Position numbers and translations under genes: made by a program | Notes under the pieces: generated by a model | The model's input: only the letters and a program-made list of their open reading frames with translations | Told to the model about the DNA's origin: nothing | The model's database searches: none | In this document: positions 27,297-35,955 of the stretch, piece by piece | Layout of the letters: every line of letters starts with the position of its first letter | How positions within the stretch are numbered: the first letter of the stretch is position 1 | Assembly: GCF_000702585.1 (NCBI RefSeq) | Contig: NZ_JNIQ01000001.1 | Span: 2,847,819-2,911,818 of the forward strand | Length of the DNA: 64,000 bases | Source of the DNA: Exiguobacterium aurantiacum DSM 6208 | GTDB lineage: Bacteria; Bacillota; Bacilli; Exiguobacteriales; Exiguobacteriaceae | Direction of reading: 5' to 3'

Positions 27297-28023
27297 GAGT
27301 AGCCTCCTCGTATAGGTTCGTTAAATTGTATAATCCGGCCGGGCGGTCGAGAATCGTCGCCGCCGCGGCGAGCGCCCCGTTCGCGAACACGCGTTTCGAC
27401 AGGGCCGTGTGTTTCAGTTCCAGCATTTCATCGTCCCCGGCAAAGAGGACGGTGTGTTCACCGAAAATCGTGCCGCCACGCACCGAGTGCATGCCGAGCT
27501 CGTTCGCTTCACGGGCTTCACGGCGTGGCGTCCGGTCATATACCGGTGTGACGTCACGTTTCGCCTCGATGGCTCGGGCGAGCAACTCCGCTGTCCCGCT
27601 TGGCGCGTCGACTTTCTTACGATGATGCGCTTCGATCACTTCGATGTCATAACCGAGCGTGAGCGGTACGAGCTGGTCGAGCAATTGTTTCAACAGTGCG
27701 ATCCCGTAAGACGTGTTATACGACTGGAAGATCGGGATCTCGTTTGACGCTTCCTCGATTTTCGCGAGTTCTGCTTCCGAAAAGCCGGTCGTCGCGATGA
27801 CGAGCGGGACTTGCTTCGCTTTTCCGTAGGCGAGCACATCATCTAAGAGCGCCGGGTTCGAGAAGTCGATGACGACATCGATGTCCGCCTCGACTTCTTT
27901 CAGCGACGTCGGATGCTCCCCGCCCGCCGGTGAGACGATAGCCGCGACGTTCAAATTTTGCGTGTGGGCGACTTCTTCCACGATTTGCCCCATCGCCCCG
28001 TAGCCATGAATGAGTAAGTTCAC
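27274..28023 (-). CDS. dapB: 4-Hydroxy-tetrahydrodipicolinate reductase
   Basis: 249 residues. The Rossmann start [13 protein letters not shown] binds NAD(P)[16 protein letters not shown] holds the substrate-binding His-His-x-x-Lys motif. It reduces the DapA product to tetrahydrodipicolinate. It begins with GTG overlapping the dapA stop by four bases (GTGA), with GAGGTGA upstream, so translation is coupled. Confidence 0.95.
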   Translation of the reverse strand: MNLLIHGYGAMGQIVEEVAHTQNLNVAAIVSPAGGEHPTSLKEVEADIDVVIDFSNPALLDDVLAYGKAKQVPLVIATTGFSEAELAKIEEASNEIPIFQSYNTSYGIALLKQLLDQLVPLTLGYDIEVIEAHHRKKVDAPSGTAELLARAIEAKRDVTPVYDRTPRREAREANELGMHSVRGGTIFGEHTVLFAGDDEMLELKHTALSKRVFANGALAAAATILDRPAGLYNLTNLYEEATHVTHKRL

Positions 28024-28901
28024 TGTCTCACCTCATTGAATTGCTCCATTGCTGACAAGAGCCGGGCCTCGGCCGTCGCGCTCATCGGAACGAGCGGAAG
28101 GCGTGGTGCGCCGAACTCGAATCCGCGTGCGTTCAATGCGGCCTTGACTGGGATCGGATTCACTTCGGCGAACAGCTCATCGATGACCGGCAACAAACGG
28201 ATTTGCCACTTGCGCGCCGTCTCTAAATCTCCGGCGAGAAGTGCCTCGGCGAGTGCGACCGTCGCACCAGGATAAACGTTTGATAATACCGAGACGACGC
28301 CTTGGGCTCCCCAAGCCATGTACGGTAAGATTTGATCATCGTTCCCGCAATAGACTGGGAACCCTTCCGGTAAGTGGGCCATCATTTGAGCCATCACCGA
28401 GATGTCCCCGCTCGCTTCTTTCAAAGCTGCGATGCGTGGATGGTCGGCAAGTTCTCCGACCGTCGCCGGTTCGAGCGCGACTCCGGTGCGTGACGGCACG
28501 TTATAGAGCATGAGCGGAATCGGTGAAGCGTCGGCGATCGCTGTGAAGTGTGCGATGAGGCCGGCTTGCGTCGACTTATTGTAATACGGTGTGACGACCA
28601 TCGCCATCTCGGCACCGAGCTCTGCGGCGCGCTTCGTCTTCTCGATGCTTAGCGCCGTATTGTTCGATCCGGTGCCAGCGATGATGACGGCGCGTCCGGC
28701 CGCGATGTCGATCGCTTTCGTGAGGAGCGTCTCGAACTCTTCGTCCGTGATTGTCATCCCTTCACCGGTCGTCCCCCCGATGACGAGCCCGCTCACCCCT
28801 TCCTTGATTTGATCTTCAATCAACGCTTCCCATGCGTTAAGGTTTAGCGATCCGTCTTGTTGGAACGGTGTGGCAAGTGCTGTAGCGACTCCTGTGAACA
28901 T
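28020..28901 (-). CDS. dapA: 4-Hydroxy-tetrahydrodipicolinate synthase
   Basis: 293 residues, a (beta/alpha)8 aldolase. The Schiff-base Lys lies in AALKEASGD, the catalytic Tyr in LMLYNVPSRTG, and GGTTGEG binds pyruvate. It condenses aspartate semialdehyde with pyruvate, the first committed step to DAP and lysine. AAGGAGGAG lies 6-7 bases before the ATG; 12 bases separate it from asd. Confidence 0.96.
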   Translation of the reverse strand: MFTGVATALATPFQQDGSLNLNAWEALIEDQIKEGVSGLVIGGTTGEGMTITDEEFETLLTKAIDIAAGRAVIIAGTGSNNTALSIEKTKRAAELGAEMAMVVTPYYNKSTQAGLIAHFTAIADASPIPLMLYNVPSRTGVALEPATVGELADHPRIAALKEASGDISVMAQMMAHLPEGFPVYCGNDDQILPYMAWGAQGVVSVLSNVYPGATVALAEALLAGDLETARKWQIRLLPVIDELFAEVNPIPVKAALNARGFEFGAPRLPLVPMSATAEARLLSAMEQFNEVRQ

Positions 28902-28913
28902 ATGATCTCCTCC

Positions 28914-29909
28914 TTATTTTGTGGCGGTCTGGCCAATCATGCACTGGGCGATTTGGACGGCGTTCGCGGCGGCGCCTTTTCGAACGTTGTCGGCGACGCA
29001 CCAAAGATGGAACGTGTTCGGTTGCGACTCGTCGACACGGACACGTCCGACGTACACTTCGTCGGTCCCGTTCGCATCGAGCGGCGTCGGGTAGACGAGT
29101 TCATTCGGGTTGTCCATGAGGACGATACCTGGCGCGTCACTGAGGACGGCCTTCACTTCAGCGAGCGTCGCCTCGCGGTCGAGCGTGACCGTGATCGAGA
29201 CAGCGTGGCTGTTTCGAACAGGAACACGGACGCATGTCGCCGTCACCCCAAGGTGTGGAGCGTTCAAAATTTTGCGTGTCTCGTCGATCATCTTCTGCTC
29301 TTCTTTCGTATAGCCATTCTCGAGGAACACGTCGATGTGCGGCAACACGTTGTCATAAATCGGATACGGATAGTTCTGCGGGTCCTCACCACGTGCTCCG
29401 CGCTCTAAATCTTCAATCCCTTTTTGTCCTGAACCCGAGACGGCTTGATACGACGTATAGGCGACGCGTGTCAATCCGTACACTTCAGCGAGCGGGGCGA
29501 GCGCGACGACCGATTGGATCGTCGAACAGTTCGGATTGGCGATGAGCGGCTTGTCCGGGCTCAGCTCGACCCGGTTCACTTCCGGCACGATGAGTGGGAT
29601 GTCCGTTTGCATCCGGAACGCGCTCGAGTTGTCGATGACGATGACACCTTGTTCGCTAAGGCGCGGCGCATACTGTTCACTGATACCGCCTCCTGCCGAG
29701 AACAAGGCGATGTCGATCGGGTCTGCGTAAATCGCATCGGACAGTTCTCGGATGACGACGTCCTGTCCATTCACCGTGACCGTCTTCCCGGCTGAACGGG
29801 CTGATGCGTACAACATCAACTCGTTGATCGGGAACTCATATTCTGTCAACACTTCAATCATCTTTTGACCGACGGCACCGGTCGCACCGACGACAGCTAC
29901 GTTATACAT
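28914..29909 (-). CDS. asd: Aspartate-semialdehyde dehydrogenase
   Basis: 331 residues. The NADP-binding start VAVVGATGAVGQKM, the active-site Cys in IANPNCSTIQ, and the conserved QAVSGSG and RVPVRNSHA motifs are all present. It reduces aspartyl phosphate to the semialdehyde shared by lysine, threonine and methionine synthesis. AAGGAGG lies 7 bases before the ATG and the gene follows lysC after 12 bases. Confidence 0.96.
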   Translation of the reverse strand: MYNVAVVGATGAVGQKMIEVLTEYEFPINELMLYASARSAGKTVTVNGQDVVIRELSDAIYADPIDIALFSAGGGISEQYAPRLSEQGVIVIDNSSAFRMQTDIPLIVPEVNRVELSPDKPLIANPNCSTIQSVVALAPLAEVYGLTRVAYTSYQAVSGSGQKGIEDLERGARGEDPQNYPYPIYDNVLPHIDVFLENGYTKEEQKMIDETRKILNAPHLGVTATCVRVPVRNSHAVSITVTLDREATLAEVKAVLSDAPGIVLMDNPNELVYPTPLDANGTDEVYVGRVRVDESQPNTFHLWCVADNVRKGAAANAVQIAQCMIGQTATK

Positions 29910-29921
29910 GTGGCGTCCTCC

Positions 29922-31121
29922 TTATAACTTGAAGCGCGTCGCGATGGCCGCGACTGCTGCTTCGACGTCTTGTTCGTTGATTGTGTAAGAGATGCTGATT
30001 TCAGATGTCGTGACTTGGTAGAACGGAATGCCGCTCTCACGGAACGTTGCGAACAGCTCGGATGCGACACCGGTCGCATCACGCATCCCGATACCGACGA
30101 CTGAGATTTTCGCATGTTCGGTATGGCGATCAATCTTGATTTGTGGGAACGTCTCCGTCAACTCGGCGAGCGCTTCTTCAAGGAACGCTTCCTCGTCAAG
30201 CGGACACGTGAACGACAAGAACACTTCTCCGTCGAACGCCGTCTGACTGATCATATCGATATTGACGTGACGCTGTGACAACTTCTCGAAAATATCGGCC
30301 ACACCTGCCACCGAGTGCGGAATATGTTTAATTGAGACGCTGAGCACGTTCTTCACGACGCTCACACTCGTCACCGCTTTTTGTTCCATTGCCTGTGTCA
30401 TATCCATGATCCAAGTTCCTCCTTCGCTCGCAAGCGTCTTTCCTACAAAAATGTTCACGTCATATTTTTTCGCGAGTTCGACGCTACGCATCTCCATCAC
30501 TTTCGAACCGAGTGCGCTCATCTCCATCATCTCGTCGTACGACACTGTGTCTAAGCGGCGGGCTGTCGGATGAATGCGTGGGTCGGCCGTATACACACCG
30601 GCGACGTCCGTGTAAATCTCACACCGTTTGCTGAGGACGGCGGCTAAGGCGACGGCCGTCGTATCGGAGCCGCCGCGACCGAGCGTCGTCACGTCCCCGA
30701 ACTCATTGACACCTTGGAAGCCGGCGACGATGACGACATCATACGTGCGCAACTTTTCTTCCAACACTTCTTTTCGAATCGCCTTAATTTTACTTTTCGT
30801 ATGGATGCCCATCGTGTCGATCCCGGCTTGTTGTCCGGTGAGCGACAGCGCTGCGACGCCTCGCGAGTTCAAGGCGATGCTGAGCAGGCTGATCGTCTGC
30901 TCTTCCCCGACCGCCAGCAAGCGATCGAGTTCTCGAATCGTCGGTCGTTCCGTGATTTGCTTGGCGAGTGACAAGAGCGAGTCGGTCGTCTTTCCCATCG
31001 CGGAAACGACGACGACGAGCTTCTCGCCGGCCTCGGCCCGCGTTTGTAAATATTCAGAAATTGCCTGTATTTGTTCGATTGTGGCAACGGAGCTGCCTCC
31101 AAATTTCAATACGGTTGTCAT
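29922..31121 (-). CDS. lysC: Aspartate kinase, lysine-operon form
   Basis: 399 residues: a kinase domain starting with VLKFGGSSVAT and carrying VVVSAMGKTTDSL, GRGGSDTTAVALA and YTADPR, followed by two ACT domains (~265-399) expected to bind a feedback amino acid. It is the first gene of the lysC-asd-dapA-dapB-dapH-aminotransferase-alr-lysA operon and stands behind a lysine riboswitch. ATG 31121 was chosen (GTGGGGA 5-6 bases upstream); an upstream in-frame reading of 90 codons passes through the riboswitch and is not coding. Confidence 0.95.
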   Translation of the reverse strand: MTTVLKFGGSSVATIEQIQAISEYLQTRAEAGEKLVVVVSAMGKTTDSLLSLAKQITERPTIRELDRLLAVGEEQTISLLSIALNSRGVAALSLTGQQAGIDTMGIHTKSKIKAIRKEVLEEKLRTYDVVIVAGFQGVNEFGDVTTLGRGGSDTTAVALAAVLSKRCEIYTDVAGVYTADPRIHPTARRLDTVSYDEMMEMSALGSKVMEMRSVELAKKYDVNIFVGKTLASEGGTWIMDMTQAMEQKAVTSVSVVKNVLSVSIKHIPHSVAGVADIFEKLSQRHVNIDMISQTAFDGEVFLSFTCPLDEEAFLEEALAELTETFPQIKIDRHTEHAKISVVGIGMRDATGVASELFATFRESGIPFYQVTTSEISISYTINEQDVEAAVAAIATRFKL

Positions 31122-31154
31122 CAAGTTCCCCACTTTCATGATGTCCACCAACAG

Positions 31155-31414
31155 AAAAAGCGGCAGACCGGTAGGAAGCACTCTCCCTACGGTCTGCCGC
31201 TTGTACGCGCAGTTGAAAAACGATTGAAAAATCGTTCCGTAGATAGCGCTCCATGGCATTTCATCCATGGCAGTGTAGGCGTTGTTCACGACTACCCCAG
31301 CCTTCGTTCGTACGCATGCGAACGTCGACTTCGGCGAATTTCCCCTTTCGGCCCGATCCGGAATGCGTCCGTCTCGATCAAGCTTACTCATGTCATTCGC
31401 AACCTCTATCTGTC
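31155..31414 (-). ncRNA. Lysine riboswitch (L box) of the lysC operon
   Basis: Minus strand blocks in order: AGATAGAGGTTGCG, ATGAGTAAGC, GGGGAAATTCGCCGAAG, AGGCTGGGGTAGTCGTG, CACTGCCATGG and CATGGAGCGCTATCT (31241-31412). The expression platform is a strong terminator, AGCGGCAGACCGTAGG paired with CCTACGGTCTGCCGCT (31159-31200), then five T. A full eight-gene lysine operon is thus under direct feedback by lysine. Confidence 0.95.
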
Positions 31415-31428
31415 AGTTGTTAGTTTTA

Positions 31429-31457
31429 GTTATAACAAATGAAAAACGACTTGCCAA
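31429..31457 (-). promoter_or_regulatory. Promoter of the lysC operon
   Basis: Minus strand TTGGCA (31452-31457), 17-base spacer ending in TGT, then TATAAC (31429-31434). The start point would lie about 10 bases before the aptamer. Confidence 0.75.
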
Positions 31458-31493
31458 CCTTTTTTTAGAAAAAAGGAAAATTTCTAAAAACGA

Positions 31494-31922
31494 TCACCAT
31501 GCCTTTTTCATCATCCGGTGCGGAATGTCGGCGTCTAAAAACTCATCGCCATACGGCTCATACCCGAGTCGCTCATAGAACGGGAGCGCCGTCAGCTGGG
31601 CCCCGAGTTTCAACGTATGGATGCCTTGTCCGTTCGCGACGCGCTCGATCTCAAACATGACTTCCTGGGCATACCCGTTCCCTCGCGCCGTTTTCAATGT
31701 CGCGACCCGTTCGACTTTGCCGACGCCGTCTTCGATCGGTCGCAGCCGGGCCGTCGTCACAGGATTGTCGTCCACTGTTCCGACGACGTGGACACAGACC
31801 GGATCGAGGTCATCATACTCGAGTTCAGGATCGATGCCTTGCTCCTCGATGAAGACGACTTCCCGGACGTGTCGCGCTTGTTCAATCAACGCCTTTGTTT
31901 GACCGTGCTTGATGATCAACAT
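31494..31922 (-). CDS. GNAT family N-acetyltransferase
   Basis: 142 residues. The acetyl-CoA-binding segment is RVATLKTARGNGYAQEVM and the C-terminal motif ALPFYERLGYEPYGDEF is typical of the YjcF/ElaA branch. The substrate is unknown. It overlaps the upstream alaX gene by 7 bases, so the two are cotranscribed. An AT-rich imperfect hairpin follows, just before the lysC promoter on the same strand. Confidence 0.85.
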   Translation of the reverse strand: MLIIKHGQTKALIEQARHVREVVFIEEQGIDPELEYDDLDPVCVHVVGTVDDNPVTTARLRPIEDGVGKVERVATLKTARGNGYAQEVMFEIERVANGQGIHTLKLGAQLTALPFYERLGYEPYGDEFLDADIPHRMMKKAW

Positions 31923-33076
31923 GAGACGACCCCTTCCTGCAACCGTTTCACGACTTCCGCCGTCGCCTTCTCTAAGTCGAGCACCGACTCGAACCGGGCC
32001 TGCGCTTGTTTATGGCTGCCACCGCCCCGCCCGATGCCAAGGTCGTCGAGCGTCCGTTTCAAAAACTTCCCGATGGCGATGTCATGTGTCCCGTCATGCA
32101 TGAGGATGAGCTTTTGCGCCGTATGATTGGCGCCGACGGCGATGCGTCCCGTCGCAGCGATGCGCTCGATGATCATCGTCGTCAGTGTCTCGCCTTCAGT
32201 CTTGCCGATGTGAGTGATGACATAGTTGTCTTCTTGTAAGAACGCGGCCACTTTCGCTTTGGCGACTCGCGCTTCGAGTGCTTTCACTTCTTTCTCCCGC
32301 TCGATCCGGGCGTTTCGTTCTTCGACGACACGGGCCGCGACCGTCTCGTTCGTCGTCGACAACGTCTGGTGCACTTGCCGGAGCGCATCGCGTGACGATT
32401 GAACAGCTCGTAGCGCCCGCGCCCCGGCCACATACGTCAAACGGACGTTGCCCCGTACTTTTTTGACGGATGTGACATGGACGGTGCCGAGTTGTCCGGT
32501 CGAAACGACGTGTGTCCCACCGCAGGCGTTATAGTCGAGACCTTCGATTTCGACGATGCGAATCATCCCGGTCCGGTCCGTCGGTTTTCGTAGTCTCGCT
32601 CTGTCTATTTCACCGTCTAATAACGTGTGCACCGTGATCGGACGATTTTCAAAGATGAGATGTTGCACGTCGCGTTCGAGCGATTCGACGCTCGACCAGT
32701 CGAACGCATTCGTTCCGATCTCGAGGGAAGACTCTTCCGGACCGATGCCGAAACTGAGTGTCTCGATGCCATATCGGTCTTCGAGCACGGCCGTCAACAC
32801 GTGTTGTGCCGTATGTTGAATGGAATGGTCGTGACGTGACGCTTCGTCGACTTGAGCGGTCGCTGCTGTCCCGACCTCAAGCGGTCGCTCGAGCAAATGC
32901 CACACGACGTCGTCGACTTGTTGAACGTCCTGTACCGTTTCGTCCGCGATCGTCCCAGCGTCAGCCGGTTGTCCGCCGCCTTCCGCATAAAAGTGCGTCT
33001 CTTGAAGCGCGATCCAATGCCCACGCTCATCTTTTCGTTGTGCCGTCACCGTCGTTTCAAATTGCCATTCGCCCAT
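31916..33076 (-). CDS. AlaX-type alanyl-tRNA editing protein
   Basis: 386 residues. It resembles the editing and C-terminal parts of alanyl-tRNA synthetase without the aminoacylation domain: a beta-barrel start (THFYAEGGGQPADAG), the zinc/editing motifs HSIQHTAQHVL and CGGTHVVSTG, a coiled coil (~235-275) and a DHHA1 domain ending in GRGGGSHKQAQ. It should hydrolyse Ser or Gly mischarged on tRNA-Ala. AGAGGT lies 7-8 bases before the ATG. It is the first gene of a pair with the GNAT gene, diverging from nagR. Confidence 0.9.
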   Translation of the reverse strand: MGEWQFETTVTAQRKDERGHWIALQETHFYAEGGGQPADAGTIADETVQDVQQVDDVVWHLLERPLEVGTAATAQVDEASRHDHSIQHTAQHVLTAVLEDRYGIETLSFGIGPEESSLEIGTNAFDWSSVESLERDVQHLIFENRPITVHTLLDGEIDRARLRKPTDRTGMIRIVEIEGLDYNACGGTHVVSTGQLGTVHVTSVKKVRGNVRLTYVAGARALRAVQSSRDALRQVHQTLSTTNETVAARVVEERNARIEREKEVKALEARVAKAKVAAFLQEDNYVITHIGKTEGETLTTMIIERIAATGRIAVGANHTAQKLILMHDGTHDIAIGKFLKRTLDDLGIGRGGGSHKQAQARFESVLDLEKATAEVVKRLQEGVVSC

Positions 33077-33122
33077 AAGTGGAACCTCTTTTCTCTATAA
33101 TGTGTTCAGACAACTAGTTTGA

Positions 33123-33141
33123 TTTGGTCTATAATAGGACA
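33123..33141. promoter_or_regulatory. Candidate nagR promoter with NagR-type operator
   Basis: TTTGGTCTATAATAGGACA contains a -10 box (TATAAT, 33130-33135) inside a partial inverted repeat with the TGGTCTA half-site of GntR/HutC regulators of amino-sugar genes. It lies 30 bases before the nagR start and suggests autoregulation. Confidence 0.45.
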
Positions 33142-33171
33142 TAATCCTTTTTTAAGTCAGGAGCGATTGAG

Positions 33172-33900
33172 ATGCTACAGATTGATAAACAATCCCCGCT
33201 TCCTATTTATTATCAAATCGAATCTTATTTAAAGCAACAAATAGATGCCGGCTTTCTTCAGCCCGGCGATTTGATTCCTTCAGAGCGCGAGTTCTCTGAG
33301 CAATACGACGTCAGTCGGATGACCGTCCGTCAGGCCATCAAGAACTTAGTGAATGAAGGGTATTTGCATCGTCAAAAAGGCCGCGGCACATTCGTCGCGA
33401 CGAATAAAATCTCGATGACGCTCTCCGGCCTTACGAGTTTCACCGAGGAAATCAAGCATCGGGGCATGCGTCCATACACTCGTCTGCTCTCGTTCCAAAC
33501 GATTCCCGCCCCGTATAAAGTGTCGCGCCGCTTAAGTGTCGCCCTTGACACCCCGGTGTACGAGATGAAGCGGCTCCGCCTCGCCGACGAGCAAGTGCTC
33601 GCGCTCGAGACGGCCTACATCCCGGTCACGTTGCTCCCCGATTTGACGGAGGAGGATGCGACGGGATCGATTTACGAATACGCCGAGCAGGCAGGACTCC
33701 ATTTGAAAAATGCGACCCAGACGCTCGAAGCCCGCAGTGCCGCCTCAGAGGAAGCGCAGCTGCTGACGATCGAACCGGGTGCCCCGGTGCTCTTGATCGA
33801 TCAGCGGACGTATCTCGACAGCGGCGACATGTTCGAATATAGCCGTGCCCTGTTCCGTGGCGATTCGTACTCGTTCACGGTCGCAATGGAGCGCACGTAA
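33172..33900 (+). CDS. nagR: GntR/HutC family regulator, probable NagR (YvoA)
   Basis: 242 residues. N-terminal winged helix (residues ~5-75: PLPIYYQIESYLKQQI, PSEREFSEQYDVSRMTVRQA, GRGTFVA) and a UTRA effector domain (~90-240: LTSFTEEIKHRGM through YSFTVAMERT). This matches YvoA/NagR, which represses N-acetylglucosamine genes and is released by glucosamine-6-phosphate or GlcNAc-6-P. nagB and nagA lie 1.3 kb away on the other strand and are the natural targets. AGGAG lies 8 bases before the ATG. Confidence 0.85.
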   Translation: MLQIDKQSPLPIYYQIESYLKQQIDAGFLQPGDLIPSEREFSEQYDVSRMTVRQAIKNLVNEGYLHRQKGRGTFVATNKISMTLSGLTSFTEEIKHRGMRPYTRLLSFQTIPAPYKVSRRLSVALDTPVYEMKRLRLADEQVLALETAYIPVTLLPDLTEEDATGSIYEYAEQAGLHLKNATQTLEARSAASEEAQLLTIEPGAPVLLIDQRTYLDSGDMFEYSRALFRGDSYSFTVAMERT

Positions 33901-33902
33901 TC

Positions 33903-33937
33903 AAAAAAACGATTTGCCGACGCGGCAAATCGTTTTT
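33903..33937. terminator. Bidirectional terminator between nagR and the LCP gene
   Basis: AAAAACGATTTGCCG pairs perfectly with CGGCAAATCGTTTTT; T runs on both strands. Confidence 0.92.
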
Positions 33938-35039
33938 ATTGTGCTTCATATGTGATGCCTGAAGGGTCATACATATACGATTCGAGTTCTGACTCGGTCA
34001 TCGCCTGTACTTCGTTTCCGGCATCGGCCTGTTGGACGCGATAACGGACCTCGTCGAGCAACGGTTCGTTCAAGAAGTAGTAGAAATGACCGTCATTACC
34101 CCGGGCCCCTTCACCCGTCAATTGGTATTGCACCGTATTGTTGAGCGCCCCGACATCCTCAATCAAGCGCATGTAGTCGTTCGGTCCGAGCGTCGTCTGC
34201 ATGTTGTCACCGACCGCCTTCAACACTTTGTCATAGTTGTTCAGGAGCGACGTGCCGAGTGATTGCTCGAGCACGGCGTTGATGACTTCCATTTGACGTT
34301 GGCCCCGGCCGATGTCTCCACGCGGATCGTCATAACGGTTACGGACGTAGGCGAGCGCTTCTTCGCCGCTCAGCTGTTGTAGGCCAGCTTCGACTTCGAC
34401 GACTTCGCGTGACGCGTCATAACTGTTCTGTTTCGATGAGAACGGTACGTCAATCTCAACTCCGCCGACGGCGTCGATAAAGTCGACGAACCCTTGGAAG
34501 TTGAGCGAGACGACGTGATCGATTTCAATCCCGACGAGGTCTTCGACTGTTTTCGTCGACATCCGCATGCCGTTGTTCGGGTTCGACTCGTCCATCGATC
34601 CGAAGTAATAGGCATGGGTGATCTTATCTTGATCGAGCCCCGTTTTTCCATACGGAATGTTATAGCCTGTATAGTCGATATTGACGTACGAATCGCGTGG
34701 AATGCTCAGCATCGTCGTCTGCTTCTCTTTCTTGTTCAAGATGACGACGATCATGACGTCAGAGCGACCGTATTCCCCGCGTGCTTTCTTCTGGGGAGAG
34801 AGATCGGTTCCGAGGACGAGGAAGCTTTCGGTGTCTTCTTTATCGAACCGGGTTGGTTCAACCGTCGGATCGTCCTCAAGCGTCACTTGTGTTCCCGACA
34901 GCATGTTGTGCGCTTTATAAAAAGCAGTCCCATACATGCTGGAGCCGGCAATAATCACAATCAACAACAGAGCGCTGAAAAGTTTATAAAACGCAGACGG
35001 GCCTTTACGCCGTCTACGAGCCTGGGTTCTAGAATTCAT
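33936..35039 (-). CDS. LytR-CpsA-Psr (LCP) family cell-wall glycopolymer ligase
   Basis: 367 residues: a basic N-terminus, one membrane helix (FYKLFSALLLIVIIAGSSM), then an external LCP domain with SFLVLGTDLS, GRSDVMIVVILN, SIPRDSYVNI, YNIPYGKTGLD and VGGVEIDVPF. LCP enzymes transfer teichoic acid or other polymers from lipid carrier to peptidoglycan. The Arg/Asp residues that hold the polyprenyl phosphate are present. ATG 35039 is preferred to 35054 because AAGGAG lies 6 bases before it. It has its own promoter. Confidence 0.92.
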   Translation of the reverse strand: MNSRTQARRRRKGPSAFYKLFSALLLIVIIAGSSMYGTAFYKAHNMLSGTQVTLEDDPTVEPTRFDKEDTESFLVLGTDLSPQKKARGEYGRSDVMIVVILNKKEKQTTMLSIPRDSYVNIDYTGYNIPYGKTGLDQDKITHAYYFGSMDESNPNNGMRMSTKTVEDLVGIEIDHVVSLNFQGFVDFIDAVGGVEIDVPFSSKQNSYDASREVVEVEAGLQQLSGEEALAYVRNRYDDPRGDIGRGQRQMEVINAVLEQSLGTSLLNNYDKVLKAVGDNMQTTLGPNDYMRLIEDVGALNNTVQYQLTGEGARGNDGHFYYFLNEPLLDEVRYRVQQADAGNEVQAMTESELESYMYDPSGITYEAQ

Positions 35040-35078
35040 CTTTTTCTCCTTCACGGTCGAATGATACGAGCTTCACTT

Positions 35079-35107
35079 ATTATAGAGGAATCCATAACGT
35101 TTGTCGA
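35079..35107 (-). promoter_or_regulatory. Promoter of the LCP gene
   Basis: Minus strand TCGACA (35102-35107), 17-base spacer, TATAAT (35079-35084). Confidence 0.78.
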
Positions 35108-35159
35108 AAACGTTTTGATGACAAATTCATTTCCATACAATTTCCCACAAAACGTCACG

Positions 35160-35187
35160 AAAAAACCTGCGGATACGAATCCGCAGG
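35160..35187 (-). terminator. Terminator of the nagA-nagB operon
   Basis: Minus strand CCTGCGGAT pairs with ATCCGCAGG, followed by six T. Confidence 0.9.
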
Positions 35188-35190
35188 CAG

Positions 35191-35955
35191 TTAGGATCGA
35201 ATGGAGAAGAAACGGGCCGCGGCCTCATTCCCTCGTGCTTGCAATGCGTCGGCGCACTGTGACGCGGCTTCCTTGTCGAGGACGACCGTCACACTCGGGT
35301 GCGCTTGTAAAATCGTGGCCGGCCAATCGATCGTCGGGACGCTCTCGATCATATGGTGGACCGCCTCTGCTTTTCGTGTGCCCGTCGCGACGAGTACGAT
35401 TTCACGGGCGTTCATGATCGTATCGAGTCCCATCGTGATGGCGTCAGTCGGGACGTCCTCGATCGAATCGAAGAAACGCCGGTTCGCTTCTCGCGTCGAC
35501 TCCGTCAACTCGGTCACGTGCGTCTTCGCATCGAGTGCCGTGCCCGGCTCATTGAAAGCGATATGACCGTTCTCCCCGATGCCGAGCAGTTGTAGATCAA
35601 CGCCGATCGAACGGACGAGCGCCTCATATCGTTTCGCTTCCGCTTCCGGATCGTCAGCGTCCCCTCGCGGCAAGTGGTTCTCCTTGAACGGGACGTCGTC
35701 GAACAGTTTCTCTTCCATGAAGTGGTGATAGCTTTGCGGATGGTCCGGGGCGAGCCCGATATATTCGTCTAAGTTGACGCTCGTCACATGACGACAGTCA
35801 AGCCGGTCTTCCTTGAACATCTTATACATGCCGACGGGCGTACTACCGGTCGCGAGTCCTAGGACGAAGTCGTGCTTTCCTGAGAGTCGTTCTTTGATGA
35901 GTGTATACGCGATCTGTTCTGCTTTTTCCGGTGTATTGGCTACTAATATATTCAT
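35191..35955 (-). CDS. nagB: Glucosamine-6-phosphate deaminase
   Basis: 254 residues. Active-site segments: GLATGSTPVGMYK (phosphate loop), VNLDEYIGL and LLGIGENGHIAFNEPG, with the catalytic Asp and His. It converts glucosamine-6-phosphate to fructose-6-phosphate and ammonia. AAGGAGGA lies 7 bases before the ATG, and the start overlaps the nagA stop by four bases (ATGA). Confidence 0.96.
   Translation of the reverse strand: MNILVANTPEKAEQIAYTLIKERLSGKHDFVLGLATGSTPVGMYKMFKEDRLDCRHVTSVNLDEYIGLAPDHPQSYHHFMEEKLFDDVPFKENHLPRGDADDPEAEAKRYEALVRSIGVDLQLLGIGENGHIAFNEPGTALDAKTHVTELTESTREANRRFFDSIEDVPTDAITMGLDTIMNAREIVLVATGTRKAEAVHHMIESVPTIDWPATILQAHPSVTVVLDKEAASQCADALQARGNEAAARFFSIRS

Noticed and set aside
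31122..31391. A 90-codon in-frame extension of lysC
   Set aside because: It runs through the conserved lysine aptamer and terminator and has no ribosome site; the frame is open by chance.
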